Source: an uncultured Pseudomonadota bacterium (GTDB lineage Bacteria; Pseudomonadota; Gammaproteobacteria; Burkholderiales; JALYOK01). Taken from it: a stretch of DNA of 64,000 nt. Location of the stretch: assembly GCA_902826775.1 (NCBI GenBank), contig CADEHE010000004.1, positions 1 to 64,000 of the forward strand, read 5' to 3'. Position numbers and translations under genes: made by a program. Below are positions 9,178-19,219 of this stretch, piece by piece. Within the stretch, counting starts at the first letter, position 1; the number at the start of each line of letters is the position of its first letter. A model generated the notes under the pieces. The model did not search any database, was not told the DNA's origin, and was given only the letters and a program-made list of their open reading frames with translations.

Positions 9178-9239
9178 ATATTTAAGCCAGTTTTCACGGC
9201 ATTCTAGCCGTAGTGTGGCAAAAATGCCGGCTGCGCTGG

Positions 9240-9268
9240 TTGCTTAGAACGGTGCGCTTCGTTATCAT
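9240..9268 (+). promoter_or_regulatory. Candidate sigma-70 promoter upstream of ppiD
   Basis: TTGCTT at 9240-9245 and TATCAT at 9263-9268 are spaced by 17 bases. Transcription would start near 9275 and meet the hairpin at 9301-9318 after about 26-55 bases. Confidence 0.5.
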
Positions 9269-9300
9269 CGCGGCACTCATGCAGTAATGTAGAGTTCCGG

Positions 9301-9329
9301 GGGCGAGCAAGTTCGCCCTTTTCGTTTTT
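9301..9329 (+). terminator. Intrinsic terminator or attenuator before ppiD
   Basis: GGGCGA (9301-9306) pairs with TCGCCC (9313-9318) across a 6-base loop, followed by TTTTCGTTTTT. It lies between the candidate promoter and ppiD, so it could attenuate ppiD or end a very short RNA. Confidence 0.55.
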
Positions 9330-9373
9330 ATGACCGATGTGCCGCTTTAGGCGGTTTCCAGCAGCAGGACATT

Positions 9374-11296
9374 ATGTTCGATAGCTTACGTGATCGTTCT
9401 TCACCCGCGGTAGTGTGGACGGTGCGCATCGTTCTCACACTGATCGCGATGACATTTGCCGTGTGGGGCGTGGAATCTTATTTCACCTCGAGTGCCGTAA
9501 CGGAGGGCGTGGCAAGCGTAAACGGCGCCAAGATCACGCAACAAGAGTTCGCCGAGGCGCTGCGCAATCAGCAGGAGTTGGTGCGCGAACGCAGCCAGAG
9601 CCCGGTCGACTCGCAAGTGTTTCGCTCGCCCGAGTTCAAGCAATCGGTGCTTGATGTCATGATCAACCGCAAGCTGCTCACGCGCGATGCGCACAAAGTC
9701 AAGATGACGATATCAGATGCGCAGTTGGCCGAACGTATCCATGCGCTGCCGGTGTTTCAGGTGGACGGCAAGTTCTCCAAGGAAGTGTTCGAGTCGCAGG
9801 CGCGCAATCGCGGCTACTCGCCGGTCGGCATGGAGGAAGTGCTGCGGGAAGACTTTGCGGTGCAGGACTATTTCGAAAGCATGGCCGGCACCGCGGTTAT
9901 TCCTCAGGTTGCGGTCGAGCGCTTCATCAAGATTACCGAGCAGCAACGTGAAGTAAGCATCGCGAGCGTCAAGCCGGATCAGTTCTTGGCGGGTATCACC
10001 ATCGCTCCGGCGCAGACAAAGAAGTACTACGATGCGAATCTGGACGAATTCAGAATTGCCGAACAAGCGAAGGTCGAGTATGTCGTGTTTTCGGCGCAGA
10101 AACTGGCTGAGGGTATCGAGGTCAAACCGGAGGAGATTTCCGCACTGTATAAGGAGCGCGAAGCCGAATTCATCCAGAAGGAACAGCGCCAAGCCAGCCA
10201 TATATTGATCACCGTCGACCCCAAAGCGCCGGACGCCGACAAAGCGGCGGCGCGCAAAAAGGCCGAAGGTTTGCTGGCGCAAGTCAAAGCCGATCCGGCC
10301 AAATTCCCCGAGTTGGCCAAGGCAAACTCGCAGGATCCCGCCTCGGCCGCCGAAGGCGGCAAGCTCGACTTCGTCACCAAGGAAGGCTTGTTCACTGCGC
10401 CGTTCGAGGGAGCGCTGTTCAAAATGCAGAAAGGCGAGATCGTCGGCCCAGTGGAGACGGAATTCGGCTATCACATCATCAAGCTAGATGAGCTCAATCC
10501 GCAGCGCGGCAAGAGCCTGGCGGAAGTAAGCGAAGAACTGAAGCAGCAGATTCAGAAGCGCAAAGCTGGACGCGAGTTTGCCGAGAAGGCGGAGATGTTC
10601 GGCGACTTGGTCTATGACCAGAGCAAAGGCATCAAAGGCGCCGCCGATGCGCTTAAACTCGAGGTGAAGCAGAGCGACTGGATTTCCAGGGGGGCGGCCG
10701 GCACTGACCCCACACTCGGCAATCCGAAACTGCAAGACGCGATTTTTTCGCCGAGTTCGCTCAAGGACAAGCGCACTACCGAGCCAGTGGAAGTCGCCCC
10801 CAACGTGCTGGTCGCCGCGCGGGTAATCGAGAGCAAACCCGCGTCGACCAAACCCTATGATGCTGTCGCCACCGAGATCGCGGACAAGCTTAAGCGCGAA
10901 GAAGCCGGCAACCAGGCCGTGAAAAAAGGCGAGGCGCTGTTGGCGGAGCTCAAGGCCGGCAAGGCTGCGACTGATCTGACTTGGACTAAGGCGAGTCTGG
11001 TGTCGCGGCAGAATTTTGGCGATATCAGCCCGGTATTCATGAAGAGTGCATTCGCCGCAGACACGATCAAGCTGCCATCCTACGCTGGCCAAATCGATCC
11101 AGCCGGCGGCTACGCCATCATCCGTGTCGGCAAAGTGGTCGAGGTCGATAAGATCGATGATCTGCGTCGCGCCCCGGCCAAAGCCCGGCTCGGGGATGTC
11201 TATCGCAGCGCCACGGAAGCCGCCACGCTCAGCAGTCTGCGCGCGCGCGGCAAGATCAGCGTGAACGCGGAAGCCTTGATCGAAAAAGAGCAATAA
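9374..11296 (+). CDS. ppiD: Periplasmic folding chaperone PpiD
   Basis: A membrane-anchored peptidyl-prolyl isomerase-type chaperone that helps newly exported proteins fold near the Sec translocon. The 640-residue protein has one N-terminal membrane anchor at about 13-34 and a SurA_N-like region after it (VNGAKITQQEFAEALRN). A parvulin (PPIC) domain spans about 272-374, with QASHILITV at its start and FGYHIIKLDE at its end. The length is typical for PpiD. The ATG at 9374 has an AGGAC-type site a few bases before it. The gene diverges from the TOPRIM gene and converges on fabI. Confidence 0.92.
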   Translation: MFDSLRDRSSPAVVWTVRIVLTLIAMTFAVWGVESYFTSSAVTEGVASVNGAKITQQEFAEALRNQQELVRERSQSPVDSQVFRSPEFKQSVLDVMINRKLLTRDAHKVKMTISDAQLAERIHALPVFQVDGKFSKEVFESQARNRGYSPVGMEEVLREDFAVQDYFESMAGTAVIPQVAVERFIKITEQQREVSIASVKPDQFLAGITIAPAQTKKYYDANLDEFRIAEQAKVEYVVFSAQKLAEGIEVKPEEISALYKEREAEFIQKEQRQASHILITVDPKAPDADKAAARKKAEGLLAQVKADPAKFPELAKANSQDPASAAEGGKLDFVTKEGLFTAPFEGALFKMQKGEIVGPVETEFGYHIIKLDELNPQRGKSLAEVSEELKQQIQKRKAGREFAEKAEMFGDLVYDQSKGIKGAADALKLEVKQSDWISRGAAGTDPTLGNPKLQDAIFSPSSLKDKRTTEPVEVAPNVLVAARVIESKPASTKPYDAVATEIADKLKREEAGNQAVKKGEALLAELKAGKAATDLTWTKASLVSRQNFGDISPVFMKSAFAADTIKLPSYAGQIDPAGGYAIIRVGKVVEVDKIDDLRRAPAKARLGDVYRSATEAATLSSLRARGKISVNAEALIEKEQ

Positions 11297-11356
11297 GCCC
11301 GCAACCGGCCGGCAGTGCGAGCCGATCTCTTCGCCGCGAGGCGGGTCAGAGGTTCC

Positions 11357-12142
11357 CTAGCCTTCCATTCCCGGTACGACGCTGTTGAAGCCGGCATCGA
11401 CGTAGATGATCTCGCCGGTGATGCCGGAGGCGAGATCGCTCAGCAGGAACGCCGCCGTGTTGCCGACTTCGTCGATGGTGACGTTGCGCCGCAGCGGCGC
11501 CTGCTGCTCGACGAAACTGAGGATTTTCCCGAAACCGCCGATGCCCGCTGCCGCCAGCGTCTTGATCGGTCCCGCCGAAATCGCATTCACGCGCACGTTC
11601 TTAGGCCCCAAGCTGTGCGCAAGGTAGCGCACATTGCCCTCTAGGCTGGCCTTGGCTACCCCCATCACGTTGTAGTTCACCACGCTGCGTTCGGCGCCTA
11701 AATAGGTTAGGGTCAGCATTGCGCCTGCCCGCCCCTGCATGAGCGGCGCGGCGCCTTTGGCCAGTGCCGCGAAACTGTACGAGCTGATATCGTGCGCGAC
11801 GCGGAACGCCTCCCGCGTGACGCTATCGAGGTAGCTGCCGCTGAGCGCCTCGCGCGGCGCGAACGCGATGGAGTGGACTAAACCATCCATGCTATCCCAG
11901 CGCTTGCCGAGCTCGGCGTAGAGCTGTGCGATCTGCGCATCGTCGGCCACGTCGCAACTGTAGACCATGTCGGAAGCAAACTCTTGCGCGAGCTTATCGA
12001 CGCGATCCTTGACCGCCTCGCCTTGGTAGGTGAATGCGAGTTGCGCGCCTTCGCGTTGCGCCGCCTTGGCGATGCCGTAAGCGATCGAGCGGGCGCTCAA
12101 CATTCCAGTGATCAAGATGCGTTTGCCGGCAAGAAATCCCAT
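11357..12142 (-). CDS. fabI: Enoyl-[acyl-carrier-protein] reductase FabI
   Basis: Catalyses the NADH-dependent last reduction of fatty-acid elongation. The 261-residue product starts [20 protein letters not shown] and has the FabI active site: Tyr147, Tyr157 and Lys164 (YNVMGVAK). The frame extends further upstream to 12175, but the ATG at 12140-12142 is preferred because GGAG lies six bases before it and the family starts there. This is the target class of triclosan-type inhibitors. The gene converges with ppiD and diverges from the peptide ABC operon. Confidence 0.95.
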   Translation of the reverse strand: MGFLAGKRILITGMLSARSIAYGIAKAAQREGAQLAFTYQGEAVKDRVDKLAQEFASDMVYSCDVADDAQIAQLYAELGKRWDSMDGLVHSIAFAPREALSGSYLDSVTREAFRVAHDISSYSFAALAKGAAPLMQGRAGAMLTLTYLGAERSVVNYNVMGVAKASLEGNVRYLAHSLGPKNVRVNAISAGPIKTLAAAGIGGFGKILSFVEQQAPLRRNVTIDEVGNTAAFLLSDLASGITGEIIYVDAGFNSVVPGMEG

Positions 12143-12265
12143 GCGCGCTCCGAATGAGGTGTCCAGGCGAATCATATACGAGTCCTCCAGCCTTGGGCGC
12201 TTACGCCGGCGTATTCGCGCGCGAGGAATTTTGCTACAGTTTGCGCATTCTCCCGAGGTTTTGGA

Positions 12266-14053
12266 TTGATGCGCATAGTACGGTGGTTACTGGTTGCGGG
12301 CGCGTTGCTGTGCGCGGTGGGCGCGCGCGCCGCCGATGCCGGCAAGGTCCTGCGCATCGCTTTTCCGGTCGCCGAGACCGGATTCGATCCGGTTGCGGTG
12401 TCCGATCTCTACTCGAATACCGTGTTGGATGCGGTGCTCGATCCGATGCTGGCGTACGACTACTTGGCGCGGCCGGCCAAGCTGATCCCGAACACGCTGG
12501 AGAGCATGCCCGTGGTGAGCGATAACGGCGCGACGTTCACCTTCAAGGTCAAGCGCGGCATATTCTTCGCGCCGGATCCCGCCTTCAAAGGCAAGCAGCG
12601 GGAATTGATCGCGCGCGACTACGCCTACAGCTTGAAGCGGCTGTTCGACCCCAAGCTCAAGTCGCCGTGGGTATTCTTGCTCGAAGGCAAGATCATGGGG
12701 CTGGACGACTTGATGCAGCGCGCGCGCCAAAGCGGCACGTTCGACTACGATGCCCCGGTGCCCGGTATCGAACTGCTCGATGCGCATACGCTGCGTCTCA
12801 AGCTGAACGAGCCGGACTATAACTTGCTCTACATTTTTGCCATGCCCACGCTCGGTGCGCTCGCGCGCGAAGTGGTCGACGCTTACGGCGCCGACATCGG
12901 ATCACATCTGGTCGGCACCGGCGCTTACTATCTCAAGGATTGGACGCGCGGCAGTAGCATGCTGTTGGAGCCCAATCCGCACTTCCGCGAGGAATACTTC
13001 GCCGGTAGTGCAGGCAATGACGCGCACGACGGCACCATCGCCGCGGCCCTCAAGGGCCAGCGCTTGCCGATTATCGGCCGCGTCCAGATCAACATCATCG
13101 AAGAGAACCAGCCGCGCTGGCTGGAATTCTTGAACGGTAATTTGGATCTCTCCGGCGTGCCGAATGAATACACCAATTTGTATGTTCCCGGCGGCCAACT
13201 GGCGCCGAGTTTGGCCAAGCGCGGCATTGCGCTTCAGCGCAGTACCGGCATGTCGGTGACGTATCAGTACTTCAACATGAAAGATCCCGTCGTCGGCGGC
13301 TACTCCCCTGAGAAAGTGGCGTTGCGCCGCGCCATCTCGCTAGCGTACAACACAGGCGAAGAAATCATCATCATCCGCAAAGGCCAGGCAATCGCCGCGC
13401 AGTCGCCGATTCCGCCGAACGTCGCCGGCTACGACGAGAATTTCCGCAATCCGCTGCTTGAGTACAACCCGGCCAAAGCCAAAGCGCTGCTCGATCAATA
13501 CGGTTATGTCGACCGCAATGGCGATGGCTATCGCGACTTGCCCGACGGCACGCCGTTCGAGTTGGAGCAGCCTTCGGCGCCAACTTCGCTCGATCGCCAA
13601 TATGACGAACTGTGGAAGAAGAGCATGAATGCCGTGGGCATCAAGATCCGCTTTAAGAAGGACAAGTGGCCCGAGCTGTTGAAACAGTCGCGCGCGGGGA
13701 AGCTGCAGATGAAGGGCAGCGCTTGGTCGGCGGACTATCCGGATGGCGACAATTTCTTGCAACTGCTCTACGGTCCAAACTCAGGCATGGCCAACGACGC
13801 GCGCTTCGATTTGCCGGCGTTCAACGAGCTTTACCGCAAGGCGCGCGGCTTGCCGGATTCGCCGGAGCGCACCAAGTTGTATCAAGAGATGACCAAGTAC
13901 GTCGCCGTGTACGCGCCGTGGAAATTGGGCATCCACCCGATCGAGAATGTCGTAGTGCATCCATGGGTACGTAACTACAAACGCAACCCGAATATCTTGG
14001 CGCCGTGGAAGTACTTGGACATCGACGCCGCACAGCGGCAGGCGCGGCGCTGA
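12266..14053 (+). CDS. Peptide-type ABC transporter substrate-binding protein (SBP family 5)
   Basis: Periplasmic binding protein of 595 residues that captures ligand for the permeases encoded next. A signal peptide is visible: a positive start, a hydrophobic stretch [13 protein letters not shown], and an Ala-x-Ala site before [10 protein letters not shown]. The mature part has family landmarks such as [17 protein letters not shown] sequence, [11 protein letters not shown] and MKDPVVGG, with a C-terminal [14 protein letters not shown]. Only four bases separate it from the first permease gene. The ligand cannot be deduced. The start may be the ATG at 12266 or the next codon-adjacent ATG at 12269. 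Confidence 0.9.
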   Translation: MMRIVRWLLVAGALLCAVGARAADAGKVLRIAFPVAETGFDPVAVSDLYSNTVLDAVLDPMLAYDYLARPAKLIPNTLESMPVVSDNGATFTFKVKRGIFFAPDPAFKGKQRELIARDYAYSLKRLFDPKLKSPWVFLLEGKIMGLDDLMQRARQSGTFDYDAPVPGIELLDAHTLRLKLNEPDYNLLYIFAMPTLGALAREVVDAYGADIGSHLVGTGAYYLKDWTRGSSMLLEPNPHFREEYFAGSAGNDAHDGTIAAALKGQRLPIIGRVQINIIEENQPRWLEFLNGNLDLSGVPNEYTNLYVPGGQLAPSLAKRGIALQRSTGMSVTYQYFNMKDPVVGGYSPEKVALRRAISLAYNTGEEIIIIRKGQAIAAQSPIPPNVAGYDENFRNPLLEYNPAKAKALLDQYGYVDRNGDGYRDLPDGTPFELEQPSAPTSLDRQYDELWKKSMNAVGIKIRFKKDKWPELLKQSRAGKLQMKGSAWSADYPDGDNFLQLLYGPNSGMANDARFDLPAFNELYRKARGLPDSPERTKLYQEMTKYVAVYAPWKLGIHPIENVVVHPWVRNYKRNPNILAPWKYLDIDAAQRQARR

Positions 14054-14057
14054 GCGG

Positions 14058-14996
14058 ATGGGCGCCTACCTGATCCGCCGGCTTTGGCAAATGATCCCCA
14101 CCATGCTGGGGGTTATCTTGCTCGTGTTCTTTTTGTTCACCCAGTTCGGCGGTGATCCGGCGCAGGTCTTGGCCGGCAAGATCACCGATCAAGCGCAGAT
14201 CGACAACATCCGCAAAGAGCTGGGCGTCGATCAACCGGTCTATGTGCAGTTGTGGATTTTCGTCAAACAAGTTTTTACCTTCGACTTCGGCCGCAGCTGG
14301 GTGACCAAGGAAGAGGTGTCGCACATTTTCAAGCAGCGCGCCGGACCCTCGCTCACCGTAATGACGCCGATCTTGCTCATCGAGTTGCTGCTCGGTGTCG
14401 CGCTCGCCATGTGGGTGGCTTATCGGCGCGGCACTGTGAGCGATCGCGCTGTGATGATTATTTGTATCTTGGCGATGTCGGTCAGTTTTTTGGTCTACAT
14501 CATTGCCGGGCAGTACTTGTTCGGTTTCGTGCTGGGCTGGTTTCCGGTGCAAGGCTGGAGCGACAATCTTTGGCGCAACCTGACTTACTTCGCGCCGCTG
14601 CCGATTCTACTTGCCGTGCTGGTGGGGCTGGGGCCGACTATTCGGTTGTACCGGTCGGTGTTCCTCGACGAGCTAGGCCACGATTACGTGCGCACTGCGC
14701 GCGCCAAGGGTTTGAGCGAGCGCGCCGTCATGTTCAAGCACGTGTTACGCAACGCCCTCATCCCCATCATCACCAATTTGGCGATGGCGCTGCCGGGCCT
14801 GGTGTTGGGCGCGTTCTTGATCGAGATCTTCTTCTCCATTCCGGGGCTCGGGCGCGAGGTCAAGATCGCCGTCGATCGCAGCGATTTTCCGGTGATCAAG
14901 GCGATCACTGTTTATTTGGCCTTCGCCACCATGGTGTTCAACTTGATTGCCGATCTGCTGTACCGCTGGGCCGATCCGCGCGTGGAGCTGCGTTGA
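14058..14996 (+). CDS. Peptide-type ABC transporter permease (OppB/DppB family)
   Basis: Inner-membrane permease of 312 residues. It opens with GAYLIRRLWQMIPTMLGVIL, the conserved first helix of DppB/OppB proteins, and has six predicted membrane segments. The EAA-type coupling loop is visible near DYVRTARAKGLSERAVMFKH at about residues 208-228. Its TGA stop overlaps the ATG of the next permease (TGATG), so the two are translationally coupled. Confidence 0.92.
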   Translation: MGAYLIRRLWQMIPTMLGVILLVFFLFTQFGGDPAQVLAGKITDQAQIDNIRKELGVDQPVYVQLWIFVKQVFTFDFGRSWVTKEEVSHIFKQRAGPSLTVMTPILLIELLLGVALAMWVAYRRGTVSDRAVMIICILAMSVSFLVYIIAGQYLFGFVLGWFPVQGWSDNLWRNLTYFAPLPILLAVLVGLGPTIRLYRSVFLDELGHDYVRTARAKGLSERAVMFKHVLRNALIPIITNLAMALPGLVLGAFLIEIFFSIPGLGREVKIAVDRSDFPVIKAITVYLAFATMVFNLIADLLYRWADPRVELR

Positions 14997-16078
14997 TGAA
15001 CCGCAGATTGCCACGGACCAACGATGCGGGCGCTTCCCCTGGCGTGTGGCGGCTGGCTTGGCAACGGCTTCGCCGCGACCGCGTCGGCATGGCTTCGTTG
15101 TATGTCGTGGTTGCCTTCTTGTTGTTGATTGCGGCTTCGCACTTTGGCTTGATCGCTGCCGATTGGCAGCAGGAGAAAGGCGTTTCATTCGCCAACCCCA
15201 GCTTTTTGCCGCACCTGGAAAATCGCGAGGCGCAGCAGAGTTTGCAGCTCCAGACTGCGCAAGCCCAGAGCGACCCGTCGCATCTCGCGCAATTCAGGGC
15301 GGTCGATCCGCTCGCGGCGACTTACGACCAAGTGCAACAGCGCGCCTTGAGTTATCAAATCAAGGAACCCGCGCGCGCGATGACGCTGCCGTTTGGCGGC
15401 GACAAATGGGGACGTAGCGTGCTCGCCAAGATGATCAAGGGGGCGGAAATCTCCATCGCCGTCGGCCTGCTCGCGGCGTTGATCGCCACGATGCTGGGGA
15501 CGCTTTTCGGCGCGCTGGCCGGCTATCTGGGCCGGTGGGTGAACGATCTGCTGGAATGGTTCTACAACGTGTTCACGTCGATTCCTTACTTGCTGCTGAT
15601 CTTCGCCATCATCGCCGTGGTGAAAGCCAATCCCGCATTGCAATCTCAGGGACTGCTCACCATCGTGCTGGTGTTAGGCTTGACCGGCTGGACCGGCGTT
15701 TACCGTCTGGTGCGCGCCGAATACATGAAACACACGCACCGTGAATACGTGCGCGCCGCGGACGCGATTGGCGCTTCGGTATGGAGGCGCATGTTTGTGC
15801 ACATCTTGCCTAACATCAGCCACATCATTCTGGTGCAACTCTCGTTGCTGGTAGTCGGATTTATCAAAGCCGAAGTGATATTGAGTTTCCTCGGCTTCGG
15901 TGTGCCGGTGGACATGGTGTCTTGGGGCACCATGTTGGATGAGGCGCAGAACGAGTTGGTTATCGGCAAATGGTGGCAACTGGTGGGCGCCGGCCTGCTG
16001 ACCATGGCGGTGTTTGTCACCGCGTTCAGTCTATTGACCGATGCGCTGCGCGATGCGCTCGATCCGAAACTGAAGTGA
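14996..16078 (+). CDS. Peptide-type ABC transporter permease (OppC/DppC family)
   Basis: Second permease, 360 residues from the ATG at 14996-14998 that overlaps the stop of the preceding gene. The first helix is MASLYVVVAFLLLIAAS. A periplasmic segment of about 100 residues rich in Gln/Ala follows, then five more helices and the EAA loop EYVRAADAIGASVWRRMFVH. The long periplasmic insert resembles that of the larger OppC/YejE-type permeases. A much longer frame opening at 14252 is an overlapping artefact and not the real start. Confidence 0.92.
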   Translation: MNRRLPRTNDAGASPGVWRLAWQRLRRDRVGMASLYVVVAFLLLIAASHFGLIAADWQQEKGVSFANPSFLPHLENREAQQSLQLQTAQAQSDPSHLAQFRAVDPLAATYDQVQQRALSYQIKEPARAMTLPFGGDKWGRSVLAKMIKGAEISIAVGLLAALIATMLGTLFGALAGYLGRWVNDLLEWFYNVFTSIPYLLLIFAIIAVVKANPALQSQGLLTIVLVLGLTGWTGVYRLVRAEYMKHTHREYVRAADAIGASVWRRMFVHILPNISHIILVQLSLLVVGFIKAEVILSFLGFGVPVDMVSWGTMLDEAQNELVIGKWWQLVGAGLLTMAVFVTAFSLLTDALRDALDPKLK

Positions 16079-16085
16079 GGCAAAC

Positions 16086-17807
16086 GTGAGCACCGCCTAC
16101 ACCCACGTCGCCGTCGCCGCGCAACCGCCGCAATTGCTGCGCATTGATCGTTTGAGCATTGGTTTTCGCATCAATCGTGAAGATGTCGTGCCGGCTACGC
16201 GTGCGGTGAGTTTTGCCGTGCCGCGCGAGAGCGTCGTTGCACTCGTGGGCGAATCGGGCAGCGGCAAGAGCGTCACCGCGCTTGCGGTCATGGGATTGCT
16301 GCCGAAAGACAGCGCCGTCATCGGTCGTGACAGCGGCATTTACTACAACGGCATCAATTTGCTGTTCGCGCTGCCGGCGCAGGCGCGCAGCGTGCGCGGC
16401 AAAGAAATCGCGATGATTTTTCAAGAGCCGATGAGCGCGCTCAATCCGGTGCTGCGAGTGGGCGCGCAGATCGAGGAAGTGCTGCGCACGCATTTGCGCA
16501 TGGGCACGCGCGCGGCGCGCGCGCGTGCCGCGGAGCTGCTCAGCGAAGTCGGTATCCCCGAGCCGCAGCGGCGCCTGGCTAGTTTTCCGCACGAACTGTC
16601 CGGCGGGCAGCAGCAGCGCGTGATGATCGCTATGGCGATCGCCTGCGAGCCCAAGCTGCTGATCGCCGACGAGCCAACCACAGCGCTCGACGTCACTATT
16701 CAGCAGCAGATTCTGGAACTGCTGCAACGGCTGAAGACGCGCCATCGCATGTCGATCTTGTTCATAACGCACGACTTGGCTTTGGTCAAGCGCCACGCCG
16801 ACCAGGTGGTGGTGCTGCAAGATGGCGTGGTGCGTGAGCAAGGTGGCGCGCAGCAGATTTTCCGTGCGCCGCGCGACGCCTACACGCGTGCGCTGCTGGC
16901 GTGCCGCCCGGGTTTGGACCGGCGGCCGCAACGCTTGCCGGTGGTGGAGGATTTTCTCAATTCGGATCTGCGGGTGGATGCCCAGGCGCAAGCGTTTCCC
17001 GAGCGGGTGCGTGGCGTAAGCGCCGACGACGCGATGGTGCTGATCGTGAATCATCTGAGCAAGCGTTTCTATCTGCGCAGCGGTTTATTCGAGAAACAGC
17101 CCCTAGCCGCAGTCAGCGATGTTTCGTTCCGGCTGCCGAAGGGCAAGACGGTAGGATTGGTGGGAGAATCCGGCTCGGGCAAGTCGACCCTGGGCCTTGC
17201 GCTGCTGCGCCTGCACGCCGCCGACAGCGGTGAGGTGCTCTTCGAGGGCAACGATATTCTGCGCCTGCCGCCGGCACGGTTTCGCGCCTATAAGCGGCGC
17301 ATCCAGATCATCTTTCAGAACCCCTACGCTTCGCTCAACCCGCGCTTTACCGTTGGTCAGATTTTGCTCGAACCGATGCAATTGCACGGCATCGGCGCCG
17401 ACGATCGCGAGCGCCGCGAGCTGGCGCTCGCTTGGTTGCGCAAGGTCGGACTGGAGGAGGCGGCCTATGCGAAGTATCCGCACGAGTTTTCCGGCGGCCA
17501 GCGCCAGCGCATCGCGGTGGCGCGCTGCTTGACGCTCAAGCCGGAGGTCATCGTCTGCGACGAGTGCGTGTCCGCGCTCGACGTTTCAGTTCAGGCGCAA
17601 GTGCTCAATCTGCTACAAGATCTGCAGGACGAGTTCGGTTTGAGTTATCTGTTCATTTCGCACGACCTTGCGGTGGTGCGGCACATGTCCGACTACATGC
17701 TGGTGATGCGCGCTGGTGAAGTGGTGGAACAGGGCGAGTCGGATGCGATTTTCCACGCACCGCAACATCCGTACACGCAGCAGTTGCTAGCGGCCCTCCG
17801 AAACTAG
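16086..17807 (+). CDS. Fused double ATPase of the peptide ABC transporter (OppD-OppF/YejF type)
   Basis: One 573-residue chain carries both nucleotide-binding domains. Walker A motifs GESGSGKS are at 55-62 and about 358-365; signatures LSGGQQQR and FSGGQRQR and Walker B regions LLIADEP and VIVCDEC follow in each half. Each half is trailed by the oligopeptide-transporter C-terminal motif. It starts at a GTG seven bases after the permease stop. Together with the binding protein and two permeases it makes a complete four-gene importer, arranged like yejABEF. Confidence 0.93.
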   Translation: MSTAYTHVAVAAQPPQLLRIDRLSIGFRINREDVVPATRAVSFAVPRESVVALVGESGSGKSVTALAVMGLLPKDSAVIGRDSGIYYNGINLLFALPAQARSVRGKEIAMIFQEPMSALNPVLRVGAQIEEVLRTHLRMGTRAARARAAELLSEVGIPEPQRRLASFPHELSGGQQQRVMIAMAIACEPKLLIADEPTTALDVTIQQQILELLQRLKTRHRMSILFITHDLALVKRHADQVVVLQDGVVREQGGAQQIFRAPRDAYTRALLACRPGLDRRPQRLPVVEDFLNSDLRVDAQAQAFPERVRGVSADDAMVLIVNHLSKRFYLRSGLFEKQPLAAVSDVSFRLPKGKTVGLVGESGSGKSTLGLALLRLHAADSGEVLFEGNDILRLPPARFRAYKRRIQIIFQNPYASLNPRFTVGQILLEPMQLHGIGADDRERRELALAWLRKVGLEEAAYAKYPHEFSGGQRQRIAVARCLTLKPEVIVCDECVSALDVSVQAQVLNLLQDLQDEFGLSYLFISHDLAVVRHMSDYMLVMRAGEVVEQGESDAIFHAPQHPYTQQLLAALRN

Positions 17808-17886
17808 TACAGAGAAGTGTGGGTTCTTTAAACATAGATGCAGAGACGTTATTCAGAACAATCTAAGCAAAGCATAAGGACAGTTC

Positions 17887-18528
17887 ATGCCAGCGTTGCC
17901 AGCCGTCACGCGCCGACCGCCGTACTGGTCGCAAGCCTGCGCCGAACTCAGCGCGCAGGACGCCGTCATGGGCCAACTCATCGAGCAATTCCGCGCGAGC
18001 GAGTTGCGCTACCGCAGCGATCCAGTGATCACGCTGGCGCGCGCGATCGTTTCGCAGCAGATCTCGGTCAAAGCCGCGGAGAGCATTTGGAATCGTTTGC
18101 TGGAGTCTATGGGCGAGCTTACTGCTCAGCGGCTGGCGCAGGCGCGCTTGCCTACGCTGCGCAACGTGGGTTTGTCGCAGCGCAAAGCGGAGTATCTGAA
18201 GAATGTCGGCGCGCATTTTCACAAGCGCATTTTGATTGCCGAGCGCTGGCACGAGATGGAGGACGAAGCTGTCATCGAGGATTTGTGCCAGCTCAAAGGC
18301 ATCGGACGCTGGACGGCGGAGATGTTCCTAATCTTCAATTTGCAGAGACCGGATGTGTTCCCCGTGGCGGACATCGGTTTACTCAAGGCGATTCAACGCC
18401 ACTACAACGCGGGCCGTGCGATCGGCCCGCGCAAGCTCAGTCAGCTGGATAAGCGCTGGCGGCCTTGGCGCACCGTTGCCACGTGGTACTTGTGGCGCAG
18501 CTTGGATCCCATTCCAGTCGAATACTGA
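17887..18528 (+). CDS. DNA-3-methyladenine glycosylase (AlkA-like, HhH-GPD)
   Basis: Base-excision repair glycosylase that removes alkylated purines. The 213-residue protein has the core ITLARAIVSQQISVKAAE, the helix-hairpin-helix LKGIGRWTA at 136-144, and the catalytic Asp162 in FPVADIGLL. It lacks the N-terminal extension of E. coli AlkA, as do most short members of this family. AAGGAC upstream supports the ATG at 17887. It begins about 80 bases after the ABC operon. Confidence 0.92.
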   Translation: MPALPAVTRRPPYWSQACAELSAQDAVMGQLIEQFRASELRYRSDPVITLARAIVSQQISVKAAESIWNRLLESMGELTAQRLAQARLPTLRNVGLSQRKAEYLKNVGAHFHKRILIAERWHEMEDEAVIEDLCQLKGIGRWTAEMFLIFNLQRPDVFPVADIGLLKAIQRHYNAGRAIGPRKLSQLDKRWRPWRTVATWYLWRSLDPIPVEY

Positions 18529-18610
18529 GCCGGGGCACGGCGGCGCCGGAGGAGCGGCGATGCGTGCTATCGTTACCGATCACCCATTCTTAGCGCAGAG
18601 GAGAACAGCC

Positions 18611-19153
18611 GTGTTGTTGTCGCGCGAGAACTCACAGTTACTCATAATCGATATACAGGAGCGCTTGGCACCAGCCATTCAAGACTCGCAGCGCGCCATC
18701 CACAACAGCGTCGTGCTGATGCAGGCGGGGGCACGCCTCGGTGTGCCGCTCACAATTTCAGAGCAGTATCCGAAAGGCTTAGGGCCGAGCGTGCCCGCCA
18801 TCCGCGAGCGCGCCGTCGGGCACTGCATAGTCGAGAAGGTGCATTTTTCCTGCGCGGCGGCGCCGGAAGTGCGCGCGCGCATCGCGGCGCAAGGCGCCAG
18901 TCAAATCGTGATCGTCGGCATGGAAACGCATGTGTGCGTGCTGCAAACTGCGCTCGGTTTGCGCGCCGGCGGTAAAGAGGTTTTCGTCGTGCAAGATGCG
19001 GTGTCCTCGCGCACGGCGGAGAACAAAGCCGCGGGCTTAGAGCGCATGCGCGCGGGCGGCGTGCACATCGTTACCACCGAAATGGTTTTGTTCGAGTGGT
19101 TGCAGCGCGCGGGCACGCCCGAGTTTAAGGAACTCTCCGCCTTAATTCGCTAG
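18611..19153 (+). CDS. Isochorismatase-family hydrolase
   Basis: Cysteine hydrolase of the isochorismatase fold, 180 residues. The catalytic triad is visible as Asp14 (LLIIDIQERL), Lys76 (VEKVHFSC) and Cys109 (GMETHVCVLQ). The substrate is unknown; relatives cleave amides, carbamates or isochorismate. The GTG at 18611 with AGGAG seven bases before it gives the usual family N-terminus. A second possible start is the ATG at 18560, which has its own GGAGG (18549-18553) and would add 17 residues. Confidence 0.88.
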   Translation: MLLSRENSQLLIIDIQERLAPAIQDSQRAIHNSVVLMQAGARLGVPLTISEQYPKGLGPSVPAIRERAVGHCIVEKVHFSCAAAPEVRARIAAQGASQIVIVGMETHVCVLQTALGLRAGGKEVFVVQDAVSSRTAENKAAGLERMRAGGVHIVTTEMVLFEWLQRAGTPEFKELSALIR

Positions 19154-19189
19154 TCGTGGCGCGGGGCAGCGTGGGCATGAAAGTGATGG

Positions 19190-19219
19190 TTGACAATACA
19201 GGCGATGCCTAGGTAGCAT
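19190..19219 (+). promoter_or_regulatory. Promoter of the tetR-family gene
   Basis: A consensus TTGACA at 19190-19195 and TAGCAT at 19214-19219 are spaced by 18 bases. The start site would fall at about 19226, inside the palindrome described next. Confidence 0.6.

Noticed and set aside
14252..14995. Long 5' extension of the second ABC permease frame
   Set aside because: It overlaps the complete first permease gene in another frame, and the TGATG overlap at 14994-14998 gives a normal, coupled start.
17545..17580. Cys after Walker B Glu in the second ATPase half (DEC instead of DEP)
   Set aside because: OppF/DppF-type domains often vary at this position (DEA, DEV, DEC), so it is not evidence of an inactive domain.
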